64,000 bases of DNA, taken from contig DATAUC010000048.1 in NCBI GenBank assembly GCA_036268485.1, positions 1 through 64,000 on the forward strand, given 5' to 3'. Below, in pieces: positions 1 to 7,966 of the stretch; position 1 is the stretch's first letter, and every line of letters begins with the position of its first letter. This stretch comes from Bog-473 sp036268485. Lineage in GTDB: Bacteria > Actinomycetota > Acidimicrobiia > Acidimicrobiales > RAAP-2. Both the position numbers and the translations under genes were made by a program. Below the pieces are notes generated by a model. It was not told the origin of the DNA, ran no database searches, and worked only from the letters and a program-made list of their open reading frames with translations.

Positions 1-285
1 CGACCAGAACCCGACGATGCCGGCGAACAGTGTCCCGGTCGGGGATGTCCGGCGGTACTGGTAGGTCGTGGGGTGGTCGATCTTGACCGACCGGGCCAGC
101 ACCGTTCCGTTGGCGGCGCGGATGGTCCCACGGTCGTTGTCGAACTGCTTGGCCAGGTTCCGGGGGTTCTCAGCCGAGGCGTTGAGGCTGGAGGCCTTGC
201 GGACCTGGATGTTGACCAGCTGCAGGAGGACCAGGACGAAGCAGACGATCAACACCAGTCCCAGCCAACGGATGCGCCGTCCCAT
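1..285 (-). CDS. pbpA: Penicillin-binding protein (PbpA/FtsI-like), 5' part
   Basis: The reverse strand from 285 reads a short basic N-terminus (MGRRIRW), one hydrophobic membrane segment of about 20 residues, then the start of a class B penicillin-binding protein dimerisation region with the DRGTIRAANGTVLA motif. The gene runs off the window, so the transpeptidase domain is not visible. It would cross-link peptidoglycan on the outer face of the membrane. It lies 55 bp after pstP. In most actinobacteria an ftsW/rodA gene sits between these two, and none is here. ATG at 285 is the only in-frame start nearby; its ribosome site is weak. Confidence 0.8.
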   Translation of the reverse strand, partial: MGRRIRWLGLVLIVCFVLVLLQLVNIQVRKASSLNASAENPRNLAKQFDNDRGTIRAANGTVLARSVKIDHPTTYQYRRTSPTGTLFAGIVGFWS

Positions 286-340
286 CAGCGGCCGGTTCCC
301 GCTGGGCCCGCCGGTTCCGGCAACGACACGACCGGGCCCC

Positions 341-1903
341 TCACGGGACGGTGGTCGGCACGGTCGTGGTGGCGGCTGTCGGGGCCTGGCCCACGAGGGT
401 GGTCGCCGACTGGCCGGGGACCGTCGTCGTCGCCCCCGGGACGGTCGTCGTGGTGGTAGTGGTGGTCCCGGGGGCCGGCCCGCGGTCGATCCGCTTCTGC
501 GACAAGTACTCCTGATGGAGGTTGGCGACGTAGCCCCGGGCACGGGCCAGGGAGGGCTCGTTGACGTCGGCGGCCAGCGACGGCACCCGTGTCGGCAGGA
601 CCCCGGCCGTCGTCACCGAGGTCCGGTCGACCAGCTTGGGCTGGAACCACAACAGCCCACCCGGACGCCCCTGGTAGACGACCAGGTGCTTGCCGTCGAC
701 GGTCACGTACCAGTTGTCGGTGGCGTACCAGCGCAAGAAGCCGTAGGCGGCGGCGAGGACGGCCAGCAGCAGGGCCACGAACAGGCCCACCCGGAAGGTC
801 AGCCGGCGCGGGATGCCAGCGCGTCGACGATCCTGCCGCCGCTCCCGGCGGCGCTGCCGGCGGTTCGTCTGCTCACCCCCGGCATCCTCCATCGTCCGAC
901 CGGGTCCACCGGGAGTGGCCAGCGGCGGGAGGGCCGGGGCGGCGACCCGGTCGGGCGTGGCCGGGGTGATCGCCTGAACCGTCCCGGTCACCGGCTCGTC
1001 GATCGGGGCAACCGGAGGCGGTCCGGTGACCGCCGGATCATTCAGCTGGCCCGAGGCTTGGTCGAAATCGCCGAGGATGGTGGCGGCGCCCGCCCCGGCG
1101 GCCGCCAAGTCGGCAGCAGCCAAGTCGGCAGGAGCCGGATCCTTGGGGACCGGATCGGTGCCGGTGCCGGCCGGCCGGTCGCCGACCAGGACGTCGACGA
1201 CCACGACAGTGATGTTGTCGTTGCCCCCGTGGTCCAGTGCCGCCCGGACCAGGCCCCGGGCCGCTTCGGCGGGGTCCGGGATCTCGATCAGGATCTGGGC
1301 GATCCGGTCGACGCCGACCTCGTTGGTCAGCCCGTCGCTGCAGAGCAGCAGCCGGTCCCCGTCGTGCAGGCGCAGCTCCCAGAGGTCGACGTCGACCTCG
1401 GCCGCCACCCCGAGTGCCCGGGTGAGGATGTGCCGGTGGGGGTGGACGGCGGCCTCGGCCTCGGTGAGCTCGCCGTGGCGGACCTTTTCCTCGGCCAGGC
1501 TGTGGTCCGAGGTGATCTGCACCAGGCGGTCGCCGGAGGACACATAGGCCCGGGAGTCGCCGACGTTGGCCAGGGCGATCACGTCCCGGCCGTCGGCCCC
1601 GGCGACCAGGGCCACCGCCGTCATGGTGGTGCCCATGCCCCGCAGCTCGTTCTCGGCCTGTCCCCGTTGCCAGACGGCGCTATTCGCCTCGACCACCGCC
1701 TGGCGCAGGCCGTCGATCGACGGCTGCCGGGCAAAGGCGCCCCGGAGGGCATCGACGGCCACCCGGGCGGCGACCTCGCCGCCGACGTGGCCGCCCATCC
1801 CGTCGGCGACGGCGAACAGGTTCGTCTCCTCCAAAGCCAGGTCCTGGTTGGAGCTGCGGACCCGGCCCACATCGGTGGCCGAGCCCGAACGCAACACCGT
1901 CAC
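341..1903 (-). CDS. pstP: PP2C-type Ser/Thr protein phosphatase PstP
   Basis: A 520-residue protein. Residues 1 to about 240 form a PP2C domain with the metal-binding sites RSSNQD, VADGMGGH, CSDGLTNE and GGNDNITVVVV. A Pro/Ala-rich linker follows, then a basic stretch, one membrane helix (FVALLLAVLAAAYGFL), an extracellular segment and a Thr-rich tail. This is the layout of actinobacterial PstP, which dephosphorylates substrates of PknA/PknB-type kinases. The GTG start at 1903 overlaps the fhaB stop (GTGA), which implies translational coupling. The open frame continues upstream through fhaB, but that part is not coding. Confidence 0.93.
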   Translation of the reverse strand: MTVLRSGSATDVGRVRSSNQDLALEETNLFAVADGMGGHVGGEVAARVAVDALRGAFARQPSIDGLRQAVVEANSAVWQRGQAENELRGMGTTMTAVALVAGADGRDVIALANVGDSRAYVSSGDRLVQITSDHSLAEEKVRHGELTEAEAAVHPHRHILTRALGVAAEVDVDLWELRLHDGDRLLLCSDGLTNEVGVDRIAQILIEIPDPAEAARGLVRAALDHGGNDNITVVVVDVLVGDRPAGTGTDPVPKDPAPADLAAADLAAAGAGAATILGDFDQASGQLNDPAVTGPPPVAPIDEPVTGTVQAITPATPDRVAAPALPPLATPGGPGRTMEDAGGEQTNRRQRRRERRQDRRRAGIPRRLTFRVGLFVALLLAVLAAAYGFLRWYATDNWYVTVDGKHLVVYQGRPGGLLWFQPKLVDRTSVTTAGVLPTRVPSLAADVNEPSLARARGYVANLHQEYLSQKRIDRGPAPGTTTTTTTTVPGATTTVPGQSATTLVGQAPTAATTTVPTTVP

Positions 1904-2427
1904 CTGGTGACCTCGAAGACGGTGGCCCCTACCTGGAGCAGATCCCCCTTGGCCAGCTTGGTGGGCTTGCCGATCCGCTCGGAGTTGACGAAGGTCCCGT
2001 TGGTCGAGCCCAGGTCCTCCACCCACAGCTGGTCTCCCCGCCGGTAGAGGCGGGAGTGCAGGGTGGAGCTGTAGACGTCGTAGCTGGTCGGCACCCCGCA
2101 CCCGGGCGATCGCCCGATGGTCAGCTCGTCGTCCAGGTCGAAGGTCCGGCCGGCCTGCTGCTCGGGCTCGAGGATCTCCAAGAACAACTGGCGACGTCCC
2201 CGCTTCGGCTGGGGACCCTCCACCGCTCGCCGCTCCTCCCGGGCGGCCCGACGGCGCTCCGAACGGGTCTGGCGGGGACCGGCCGGCCGGACCTCCACCC
2301 AGACCGCCCGGACCACCCGGAGGAAGAACAAGAACACGAGGAGCACCACCAACCACTGCAGTGGCCGCAGGATGGCGGAGTAGTTGGTGGAGGCGCCCAG
2401 CAGCACCCTGGCCGCCCCGACGGTCAC
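1900..2427 (-). CDS. fhaB: Membrane-anchored FHA-domain protein (FhaB/FipA-like)
   Basis: A 175-residue protein with an N-terminal membrane helix (LVVLLVFLFFLRVV), a basic linker and a C-terminal FHA domain. FHA hallmarks visible are IGRSPGC, SRLYRRGDQ and DLGSTNGTFVN. FHA domains bind phosphothreonine, so this protein probably docks kinase substrates at the membrane. Start and stop overlap both neighbours by four bases (fhaA ATGA, pstP GTGA), so the three genes are one coupled operon. In mycobacteria the homologue works with the divisome; that role here is inferred from the family. Confidence 0.92.
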   Translation of the reverse strand: MTVGAARVLLGASTNYSAILRPLQWLVVLLVFLFFLRVVRAVWVEVRPAGPRQTRSERRRAAREERRAVEGPQPKRGRRQLFLEILEPEQQAGRTFDLDDELTIGRSPGCGVPTSYDVYSSTLHSRLYRRGDQLWVEDLGSTNGTFVNSERIGKPTKLAKGDLLQVGATVFEVTR

Positions 2428-3080
2428 GACCGCTCGAAGATGAGCGTGGTCGACCCGACGGTGATCTCGTCGCCGCTGGCCAGCTCCTGCTCCCGGACCG
2501 GGGTGCCGTTCACCTTCGTCCCGTTGGTGGAACCCAGGTCGGTGACCACCACCGCGTCACCCATCCGCCGAACCTCGGCGTGCCGACGGCTGACGTTGGG
2601 ATCGCCGAGCACCACCGCACATTCCGGGAGCCGACCGATGACCACCGGATCGGCCCCGACGGCCAGCCGGCCGCCGTCGGGCAGGATCAGCTCCACGAAG
2701 GCCACATCCTCGGGTCCCTCGACCACATCGGCGGTGATGGCGAACCGGCCGACCCGGAGGCGGGTGCCCTCGTAGATCTGCACCTCTACGGGCCCGACGA
2801 AGGAATAGCCCTCGATCCGGGCGTGCTCGCGGGCAGCGTCGGCCAGCTCCCGGGAGAGAGCATCGACGAAATTCGTGAACCGGTCCACGTCGGCCGTGGC
2901 CAGGGTCACCGAGAAGGAATTGGGCGCGATCAAGCCGTGGACGCCCACCCGGCGGTGGAGGTCCATCTCACGCGTCAATTTCCGGCCGATCTCAACCGGC
3001 TGGAGGTTGCTACGGAAGGGCTTGGCCAACGTTCCCTCCACCAAGCGCTCGAGTCGCTCCTCGAACTGCTGGAGTCCCAT
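2424..3080 (-). CDS. fhaA: FhaA: DUF3662 plus FHA-domain protein
   Basis: A 218-residue protein. The N-terminal DUF3662 domain (MGLQQFEERLERLVEG, EIGRKLTREMD) is followed by a C-terminal FHA domain (VIGRLPEC, NVSRRHAEVRR, DLGSTNGTKVN). Mycobacterial FhaA links PknB signalling to peptidoglycan precursor flipping by MurJ, and a murJ gene is at 43.4 kb. I chose ATG 3080 over the longer frame because DUF3662 proteins begin at this motif and a purine-rich AGGA precedes it. A TAGGAT -10-like hexamer sits 10 nt upstream, so the transcript leader may be very short. Confidence 0.93.
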   Translation of the reverse strand: MGLQQFEERLERLVEGTLAKPFRSNLQPVEIGRKLTREMDLHRRVGVHGLIAPNSFSVTLATADVDRFTNFVDALSRELADAAREHARIEGYSFVGPVEVQIYEGTRLRVGRFAITADVVEGPEDVAFVELILPDGGRLAVGADPVVIGRLPECAVVLGDPNVSRRHAEVRRMGDAVVVTDLGSTNGTKVNGTPVREQELASGDEITVGSTTLIFERS

Positions 3081-3192
3081 GGTCCGGTCGATCCTACCGG
3101 TCGGTCCCTCACCCGGGAGGGGCATCGCTGCCATTCCCCGGATGACCGACCGTATTCTGCCCCATGTCCGGTCGGCTAACCTTTCAGGGCCC

Positions 3193-3276
3193 GGGCGAGT
3201 GGCGGAATAGGCAGACGCGCAGGATTCAGGTTCCTGTGTCCGAAAGGATGTGGGGGTTCAAGTCCCCCCTCGCCCA
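3193..3276 (+). tRNA. tRNA-Leu (anticodon CAG)
   Basis: A full class II cloverleaf. The acceptor stem GGGCGAG pairs perfectly with CTCGCCC. The anticodon stem is CAGGA/TCCTG with loop TTCAGGT, which gives anticodon CAG. The long variable arm has a TCC/GGA stem with a GAAA loop, and the T-arm is GGGGG TTCAAGT CCCCC. The CCA end is not encoded. Nothing else is apparent in the 145 bp before the next gene. Confidence 0.97.
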
Positions 3277-3421
3277 CGCTGAGCTGGTCTTTTGTAGCCG
3301 CAGCACCTTGCAGGGATTCAACCGGCGGCCCCAGAGGCACAATAAGCCGGTCGTTGGTCAGGCACACCCCCAGCGAACTGGCCGTGTCGAGGCCCCTGTG
3401 GGCTGCAGCATCCCAGACCAT

Positions 3422-5161
3422 TCAGGTCAGGAACGCGTTGAGGAAGCCGTTGGTAAAGACACGGTGTGGATCGGCCGCCGCCAGTGCGGCCAGGGCGGAG
3501 TCCCAGTCGTCGCCGTCAGCCTGCCCGGCCCGCAGGGCGTCCGGGATGGATTTCGACAGCATGGCCGGGTCGCTCCAGGCCGCAGTGGTCGAATAGGCCC
3601 AGCCCTTGGACCACTCGGGCCGGACCATGGCGGTGGGCCCGTCGAAATTGGTGAAGAGCCATTGCTCAATGCCCCGGTAGGCCTCGGAGGCCTTCGGCGT
3701 GCCAGGCATGGTCAGGACGTCGAACCACACGGCGACATCCCACTCGGGGTGGTCAGGGCGCGGGCGCAGAGCCGAAAGCTGCGGGGAGCGGGCGCCCGGA
3801 ACGTCAACGTCCAAGGGTGTGTCGAGACCCGTCACTCGAATCTCGACCGGACCGTTCAGCGGGAAGGCGCCCTCGGCCTGGTAAGCGGAGAGCAACCAGG
3901 CCAGGGCGGACGTGAACTCATGGATGGTCGACTGGACCTGGTCGCGGCTGGTCAGCACCGCGTAGCCGTTGGCCGTGAAACGAAGGGTGGACGGCTTGAC
4001 GTAGAGGAGCACGTTCTTGGCCCAGCCCCAGATGTCGGCGCTGACCGTGGCCTCCAGGCCGACCGCCGACGCGGTGTACTCGACCTGAGCGAAGTCCGGG
4101 GTGACCTTTCCGTTCCCGGTGAGGATTTCTCGGGCCAGGTCGGACGCCGGTTGAGGGATGACGTCGGCGAACGTGTAGTTGTAGGGCTCCGAGACGGCAC
4201 GTGACGCGGCCGGCTTGGTCGGAGCCAGCGACCACACCTTGAGCCACGGCGTGTCATTGAACGGATACCAGATGGCTTCGACCCGACCGGTCTGCTCAAG
4301 AAAGGTGGCGAAGGTGCGCGGCCCGCTCCCCTGCGGTCCGAAGAGTTCGGACACTGGAATGTGGGTGAAGCTCTGGCAACGCATGCGGCTGTTGGCGCCC
4401 ACCTGCAGGGTCACATCGGTGACAAACGTGCGGCCCAGGTGCGTGAGGAAGGGCTGGATGGCGGGATCATTGCGAGCGAAGGACCGAAGCTCGTAGCGGC
4501 CGGTGTCGCCGTTCCACACCACGGCCCGCAGCGAGAGGATCAGGTTGCTGATCGACCCGTAGGTGTGTCCAGGAGAGCGTGACTCACCGACGGCCGGTAT
4601 GGCCGCCCCGTGTCCGTCGACGGCCAGAATGCCCCCCAGCGTTACGTCACCCGGCGCCGGGTGGGCGGTCAATCCCAACCCGGCATCTTCGAGGTCCTGC
4701 AAGAGGCGATCCATGGTGATCCCGGTCTGGGCCGTCACGGTGGCCGGCGTCGAAGCACTGTCGATCACGACCGCGGTCAACGATTGCGTCGTGTCGGCCA
4801 GGATGATGCCGGCACCATTGGAGCCAACGGGAATGGTGAGGGGCGACCAGGCGTGCATCTTGCCCCGAGCTCTGATCTCGTACCCGTGGGCGTAGGCCCA
4901 ATTGGCGAGAGTGACCACGTCGGCCGCCGAGGCCGGAGCGCAGGTCCACGCCTTCTCCAGGCTGATCTCCTCCGACCAGTTCTCGAAGGCCTGCTGGTAG
5001 AGCCTGATTCCCACCGGGAATTCCGGAGGCGCCGGAATCGTGCTTTGGGCACTGGCTGGTACTTCGAAGGCTGGAAGCCACCCGGCAACGCAGGCGGCGG
5101 CCGCCCCGGCCGACGCGGCCAGAAAGCTCCGCCGGGAGAGCCGGTGGTCGGACGTGGTCAT
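3422..5161 (-). CDS. Tat-exported FAD oxidase, cholesterol-oxidase type II-like (VAO fold)
   Basis: A 579-residue protein that begins with a twin-arginine signal (LSRRSFLAASAGAAAA). An FAD_binding_4 domain follows. The motif RGKMHAWSPL includes the His that carries covalent FAD in class II cholesterol oxidases, and GDVTLGGILAVDGHGA lines the flavin. The C-terminal half resembles the cholesterol-oxidase substrate-binding domain. It probably oxidises a hydrophobic alcohol or sterol outside the cytoplasm with O2 as acceptor; the substrate is inferred from family only. ATG 5161 starts the Tat signal; 17 upstream in-frame codons are not needed. It stands alone, 97 bp from the next minus gene. Confidence 0.82.
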   Translation of the reverse strand: MTTSDHRLSRRSFLAASAGAAAACVAGWLPAFEVPASAQSTIPAPPEFPVGIRLYQQAFENWSEEISLEKAWTCAPASAADVVTLANWAYAHGYEIRARGKMHAWSPLTIPVGSNGAGIILADTTQSLTAVVIDSASTPATVTAQTGITMDRLLQDLEDAGLGLTAHPAPGDVTLGGILAVDGHGAAIPAVGESRSPGHTYGSISNLILSLRAVVWNGDTGRYELRSFARNDPAIQPFLTHLGRTFVTDVTLQVGANSRMRCQSFTHIPVSELFGPQGSGPRTFATFLEQTGRVEAIWYPFNDTPWLKVWSLAPTKPAASRAVSEPYNYTFADVIPQPASDLAREILTGNGKVTPDFAQVEYTASAVGLEATVSADIWGWAKNVLLYVKPSTLRFTANGYAVLTSRDQVQSTIHEFTSALAWLLSAYQAEGAFPLNGPVEIRVTGLDTPLDVDVPGARSPQLSALRPRPDHPEWDVAVWFDVLTMPGTPKASEAYRGIEQWLFTNFDGPTAMVRPEWSKGWAYSTTAAWSDPAMLSKSIPDALRAGQADGDDWDSALAALAAADPHRVFTNGFLNAFLT

Positions 5162-5258
5162 GACAGCACGGTGACACCGGGCCGTTGCAGCAGAGTGACC
5201 AGAGCGTTGCACTGGACCGGCTGAGCTCCATCACGTGCCGCTCGGACCTACGTCTGCC

Positions 5259-5825
5259 CTAGTGGTGCTCGAGATGATCGTTGTCGGGCCAGAAGCCGTC
5301 GCCGGGCATCGTGAGGCGGTCGGTGAGTTCCGCTCGCCATTCGGGGGTGACGCTCGGCTCGCCCCAGTAGTCGGTGACCCGGACGGCCTGGCCATCTTCG
5401 AGTTCGCCGATGCTGACGTTGCGGTAGAGGCGCCCATCGCCGTAATTGCAGGTCCATTCGACAACGATCACGTCGTCCAGGCGCAGTCGCCGACCGACCT
5501 GGAGGGTCAATTCCGGGAAGTTCCCCTCGACGGCGGCCACCAGCGCTGCGCCGCGCACGATCTCGCCCATCTGGGGCCATTGCCGCTCGACCCCTTCGGC
5601 CAATGGGACGCCCAGGATGTAGGCCACGCGTGTGGCCCCGTTCGCCTCGCTCTCGGTCATCACGCCTCGACCAGGGGAAAGGTCGACGTCCACATCGGCG
5701 GCCTTATTGAAGAAGTTGGTCAGGACGGTCATGTTGGGGGTGACGCCCAAGCTCCGTTGCACGCCGGCCAACAGGTCGGCAGCGGGTCCGGAAACGGAGG
5801 GGCCGATGAACGGGAGGGTGGACAT
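5259..5825 (-). CDS. SnoaL-like (NTF2-fold) protein with AhpD-like N-terminus
   Basis: A 188-residue protein with a strong AAGGAG site before ATG 5825. Residues about 80-170 look like a SnoaL/NTF2-fold domain: GEIVRGAALVAAV, then VEWTCNYGDGRLYRNVSI and VRVTDYWGEPSVTPEWR. Residues about 15-35 (LLAGVQRSLGVTPNMTVL) instead resemble the opening helix of AhpD/carboxymuconolactone-decarboxylase proteins, without the catalytic cysteines. It could be a natural chimera or a rearranged gene. It diverges from the CGNR regulator at 5939 and shares its control region. Function unknown. Confidence 0.7.
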   Translation of the reverse strand: MSTLPFIGPSVSGPAADLLAGVQRSLGVTPNMTVLTNFFNKAADVDVDLSPGRGVMTESEANGATRVAYILGVPLAEGVERQWPQMGEIVRGAALVAAVEGNFPELTLQVGRRLRLDDVIVVEWTCNYGDGRLYRNVSIGELEDGQAVRVTDYWGEPSVTPEWRAELTDRLTMPGDGFWPDNDHLEHH

Positions 5826-5857
5826 GGAAACTCCTTTTAGTGGTTGCTCACCAGTAC

Positions 5858-5913
5858 CTAACGGGTAATAGATCCATTTGACGTTAGGAGGTCTAGCACG
5901 CCTTTCTAACGTC
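5858..5913. promoter_or_regulatory. Inverted-repeat operator between SnoaL-like gene and CGNR regulator
   Basis: GACGTTAG at 5880-5887 and CTAACGTC at 5906-5913 are perfect 8-bp inverted arms with 18 bp between them. A third half-site, CTAACG, lies at 5858-5863. The sites fill the divergent promoter region. They are best explained as the binding site of the adjacent CGNR-type regulator, which is an inference from position. Confidence 0.55.
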
Positions 5914-5938
5914 TGCAACCCCGTGGTACCATTAGAAC

Positions 5939-6559
5939 ATGATGGGCGAGAGCATGCGCGCAGCAGGTCCGTGGGTTCTCCCCGGTGAACCGGACGCCAT
6001 CCGGCTCATGAACACCATCTGGGCCAACCGCCAGGGCGTACACGACGCATTGACAGAACCTGACCACCTGGCGGCTTGGCTCCAGGCCATCGGCACCTTT
6101 CACGAACCTCCACCGGCAACAGATCACGACCTCGGCCAGGCTCGGGTTTTGCGCGATGCCCTTCGACGGCTGGCCGCGCTGTGCACCGACGACACCCGGC
6201 CCGCCGCCATGTCGGCCATGCAGGACACGACCGCCGCCGTGGTAGCGGTCAACGAGGTGGCAGCTGGGCACGCCGGCCCCCGGCTCGAATTGGCGGACGG
6301 GACGCTGCGACTGGGGAGCAGCCCGGAAGGCCCACCGGTCTCCACTGCGCTGGCGGACGTCGCCGCCCAGGCCATCACCCTTTTCACCGATCCGGCCGCG
6401 TCTCCCATGCGAGCCTGCATGGCGCCGGGCTGCGTCCTGTACTTCGTGCAAGACCATCCGCGGCGAGAGTGGTGCTCCACCGCTTGTGGCAATCGAGCCC
6501 GTGCCGCCCGGCACTACTCACGCCATCGGTCGTCGACCAAGGACGGGCCCACATCGTGA
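5939..6559 (+). CDS. ABATE/CGNR zinc-finger transcriptional regulator
   Basis: A 206-residue protein. The N-terminal part fits the ABATE (putative stress-induced regulator) domain. The C-terminal zinc finger has the ligand pattern CMAPGC then WCSTACGNRARAARHY, the diagnostic CGNR motif. Such proteins are DNA-binding regulators, often divergent from the genes they control, as here with the SnoaL-like gene. The start is preceded by TACCAT at 5927-5932, six bases before ATG, with no Shine-Dalgarno; this fits leaderless translation. A second ATG follows directly and cannot be excluded. Confidence 0.85.
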   Translation: MMGESMRAAGPWVLPGEPDAIRLMNTIWANRQGVHDALTEPDHLAAWLQAIGTFHEPPPATDHDLGQARVLRDALRRLAALCTDDTRPAAMSAMQDTTAAVVAVNEVAAGHAGPRLELADGTLRLGSSPEGPPVSTALADVAAQAITLFTDPAASPMRACMAPGCVLYFVQDHPRREWCSTACGNRARAARHYSRHRSSTKDGPTS

Positions 6560-6602
6560 AGCGCGGCCGGTCATCGCAACCGAGCACCTACGCTGCTGCG
6601 AC

Positions 6603-7775
6603 ATGAGCCGGTCACCCTCTGAACCCTCGCTGGTTGTCACACCGGATCAACTCGATGCGCTGTGCGACGACATCGTCGGCGAGGAGTTCTACGGCTTCGA
6701 TACCGAGTTCCATACCGAGCGCACCTACTTCCCGAAGCTGGCCCTCATTCAGCTGGCCTGGGCCGACCGGGTGGCCCTGGTCGATCCCCTGGCTCTTGAC
6801 CCGGCGCCACTGGCTCGCCTTTTCGCCGGTCCCGGGATCGCCGTGGCGCACGCGGCCGATCAGGACCTCGATGTGCTCGACGCCGCCTGCGGCGCCGTAC
6901 CCGGGGTGGTGTTCGACACTCAGATCGTGGCCGGGTTCCTCGGCCTCTCCACTCCGTCGCTTTCCCGCCTCATCGATCAGATCTTGGGCATCACGCTGCC
7001 CAAGGCGGACCAGCTGTCCGATTGGCTGCAGCGCCCGATCTCGGATCGCCAGATCACGTATGCCGCCGGGGACGTGGCCTACCTCTTGGAGTTGCGGACC
7101 ATCCTGACCAAGCAACTGGCCGATCTGGGCCGGCTGACGTGGGCCCTCGAAGAATGTGCTGAGGTGCTGCCCAACCGGCGACGCAGTGTCGTTCCGGAGG
7201 AGGCCTGGTGGAAGATGGGCGACATCCGCCGCCTGTCGGAACGCTCTCGCGGCGTGGCCCAGGAAGTGGCGGCCTGGCGGGAGCGCCGAGCGGCCAAGGT
7301 GGACCGGCCGCGCCGGACCGTGCTCAACGACCTGGCCCTGTTGGCCATCGCCCAACGGCCACCGCGCAATCGCTCCGAACTCGAAAAGGTGCGCGGCATT
7401 GACGGCCGGCACCTGGCCCAAGGGGGCGCCAACGAGATCCTTGAGGCCATTGCCCGCGGGACCCCGTTGACCCCCGATCAACTCCACCTCCCGCCCGACG
7501 GCCGTGATGCCCAGGCCCCACCGGCTGCCGTGGCCGTCTGTTCGGGTCTGGTCCGCCAGATTGCCGACAACTTGAGCTTTGACCAGAGCCTCCTGGCCAC
7601 GCGGGCCGACATCTCCAGCCTCCTCTGCCAGGAGCCGAGCCGCCTCGATGTTGGATGGCGCAATGCCATCGCCGGCGAGCCCATCCGCAACCTGATGGGC
7701 GGCAAGAGCGCCGCCGCCTTCGAGACCGACGGCACGTTGATCCTGGAGGAACGGTCCTTCCGCCCGGCTGACTAA
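6603..7775 (+). CDS. rnd: Ribonuclease D (DEDD 3'-5' exoribonuclease with HRDC domain)
   Basis: A 390-residue protein. The DEDDy exonuclease signature is complete: FDTEFHTER (Asp-x-Glu), AHAADQDLDVLD, and YAAGDVAYL (Tyr-x3-Asp). A central HRDC-type region (RPPRNRSELEKVRGIDG) and a C-terminal extension follow. It trims 3' ends of tRNA and other stable RNA. ATG 6603 starts the conserved part; the frame is open further upstream but overlaps the regulator. The stop codon TAA lies inside the target duplication of the IS1380-like element, so the protein is intact but its downstream region has been displaced by 1.6 kb. Confidence 0.9.
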   Translation: MSRSPSEPSLVVTPDQLDALCDDIVGEEFYGFDTEFHTERTYFPKLALIQLAWADRVALVDPLALDPAPLARLFAGPGIAVAHAADQDLDVLDAACGAVPGVVFDTQIVAGFLGLSTPSLSRLIDQILGITLPKADQLSDWLQRPISDRQITYAAGDVAYLLELRTILTKQLADLGRLTWALEECAEVLPNRRRSVVPEEAWWKMGDIRRLSERSRGVAQEVAAWRERRAAKVDRPRRTVLNDLALLAIAQRPPRNRSELEKVRGIDGRHLAQGGANEILEAIARGTPLTPDQLHLPPDGRDAQAPPAAVAVCSGLVRQIADNLSFDQSLLATRADISSLLCQEPSRLDVGWRNAIAGEPIRNLMGGKSAAAFETDGTLILEERSFRPAD

Positions 7776-7966
7776 GCCTCGATCCACCGAAAATCCGGGC
7801 CGTAGTCCCGAAGTAATGGTCATTTCGGTTGGCGAGTGACGCCAGCGTCGTGCGTTGAAGGGTTCACCGCCAATCGTGGCATGCAGAGGCAGACGCTTAG
7901 TTGCGACACCTCCTTTGTCAGCGCCTGATGCCATCGTCTGCGGTGCGCCGGCCGCGACATGGTGTC

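Noticed and set aside
68..2047. 659-codon plus-strand open frame across pstP and fhaB
   Set aside because: It is antisense to genes with clear PP2C and FHA motifs; low-complexity Gly/Arg composition is typical of high-GC shadow frames.
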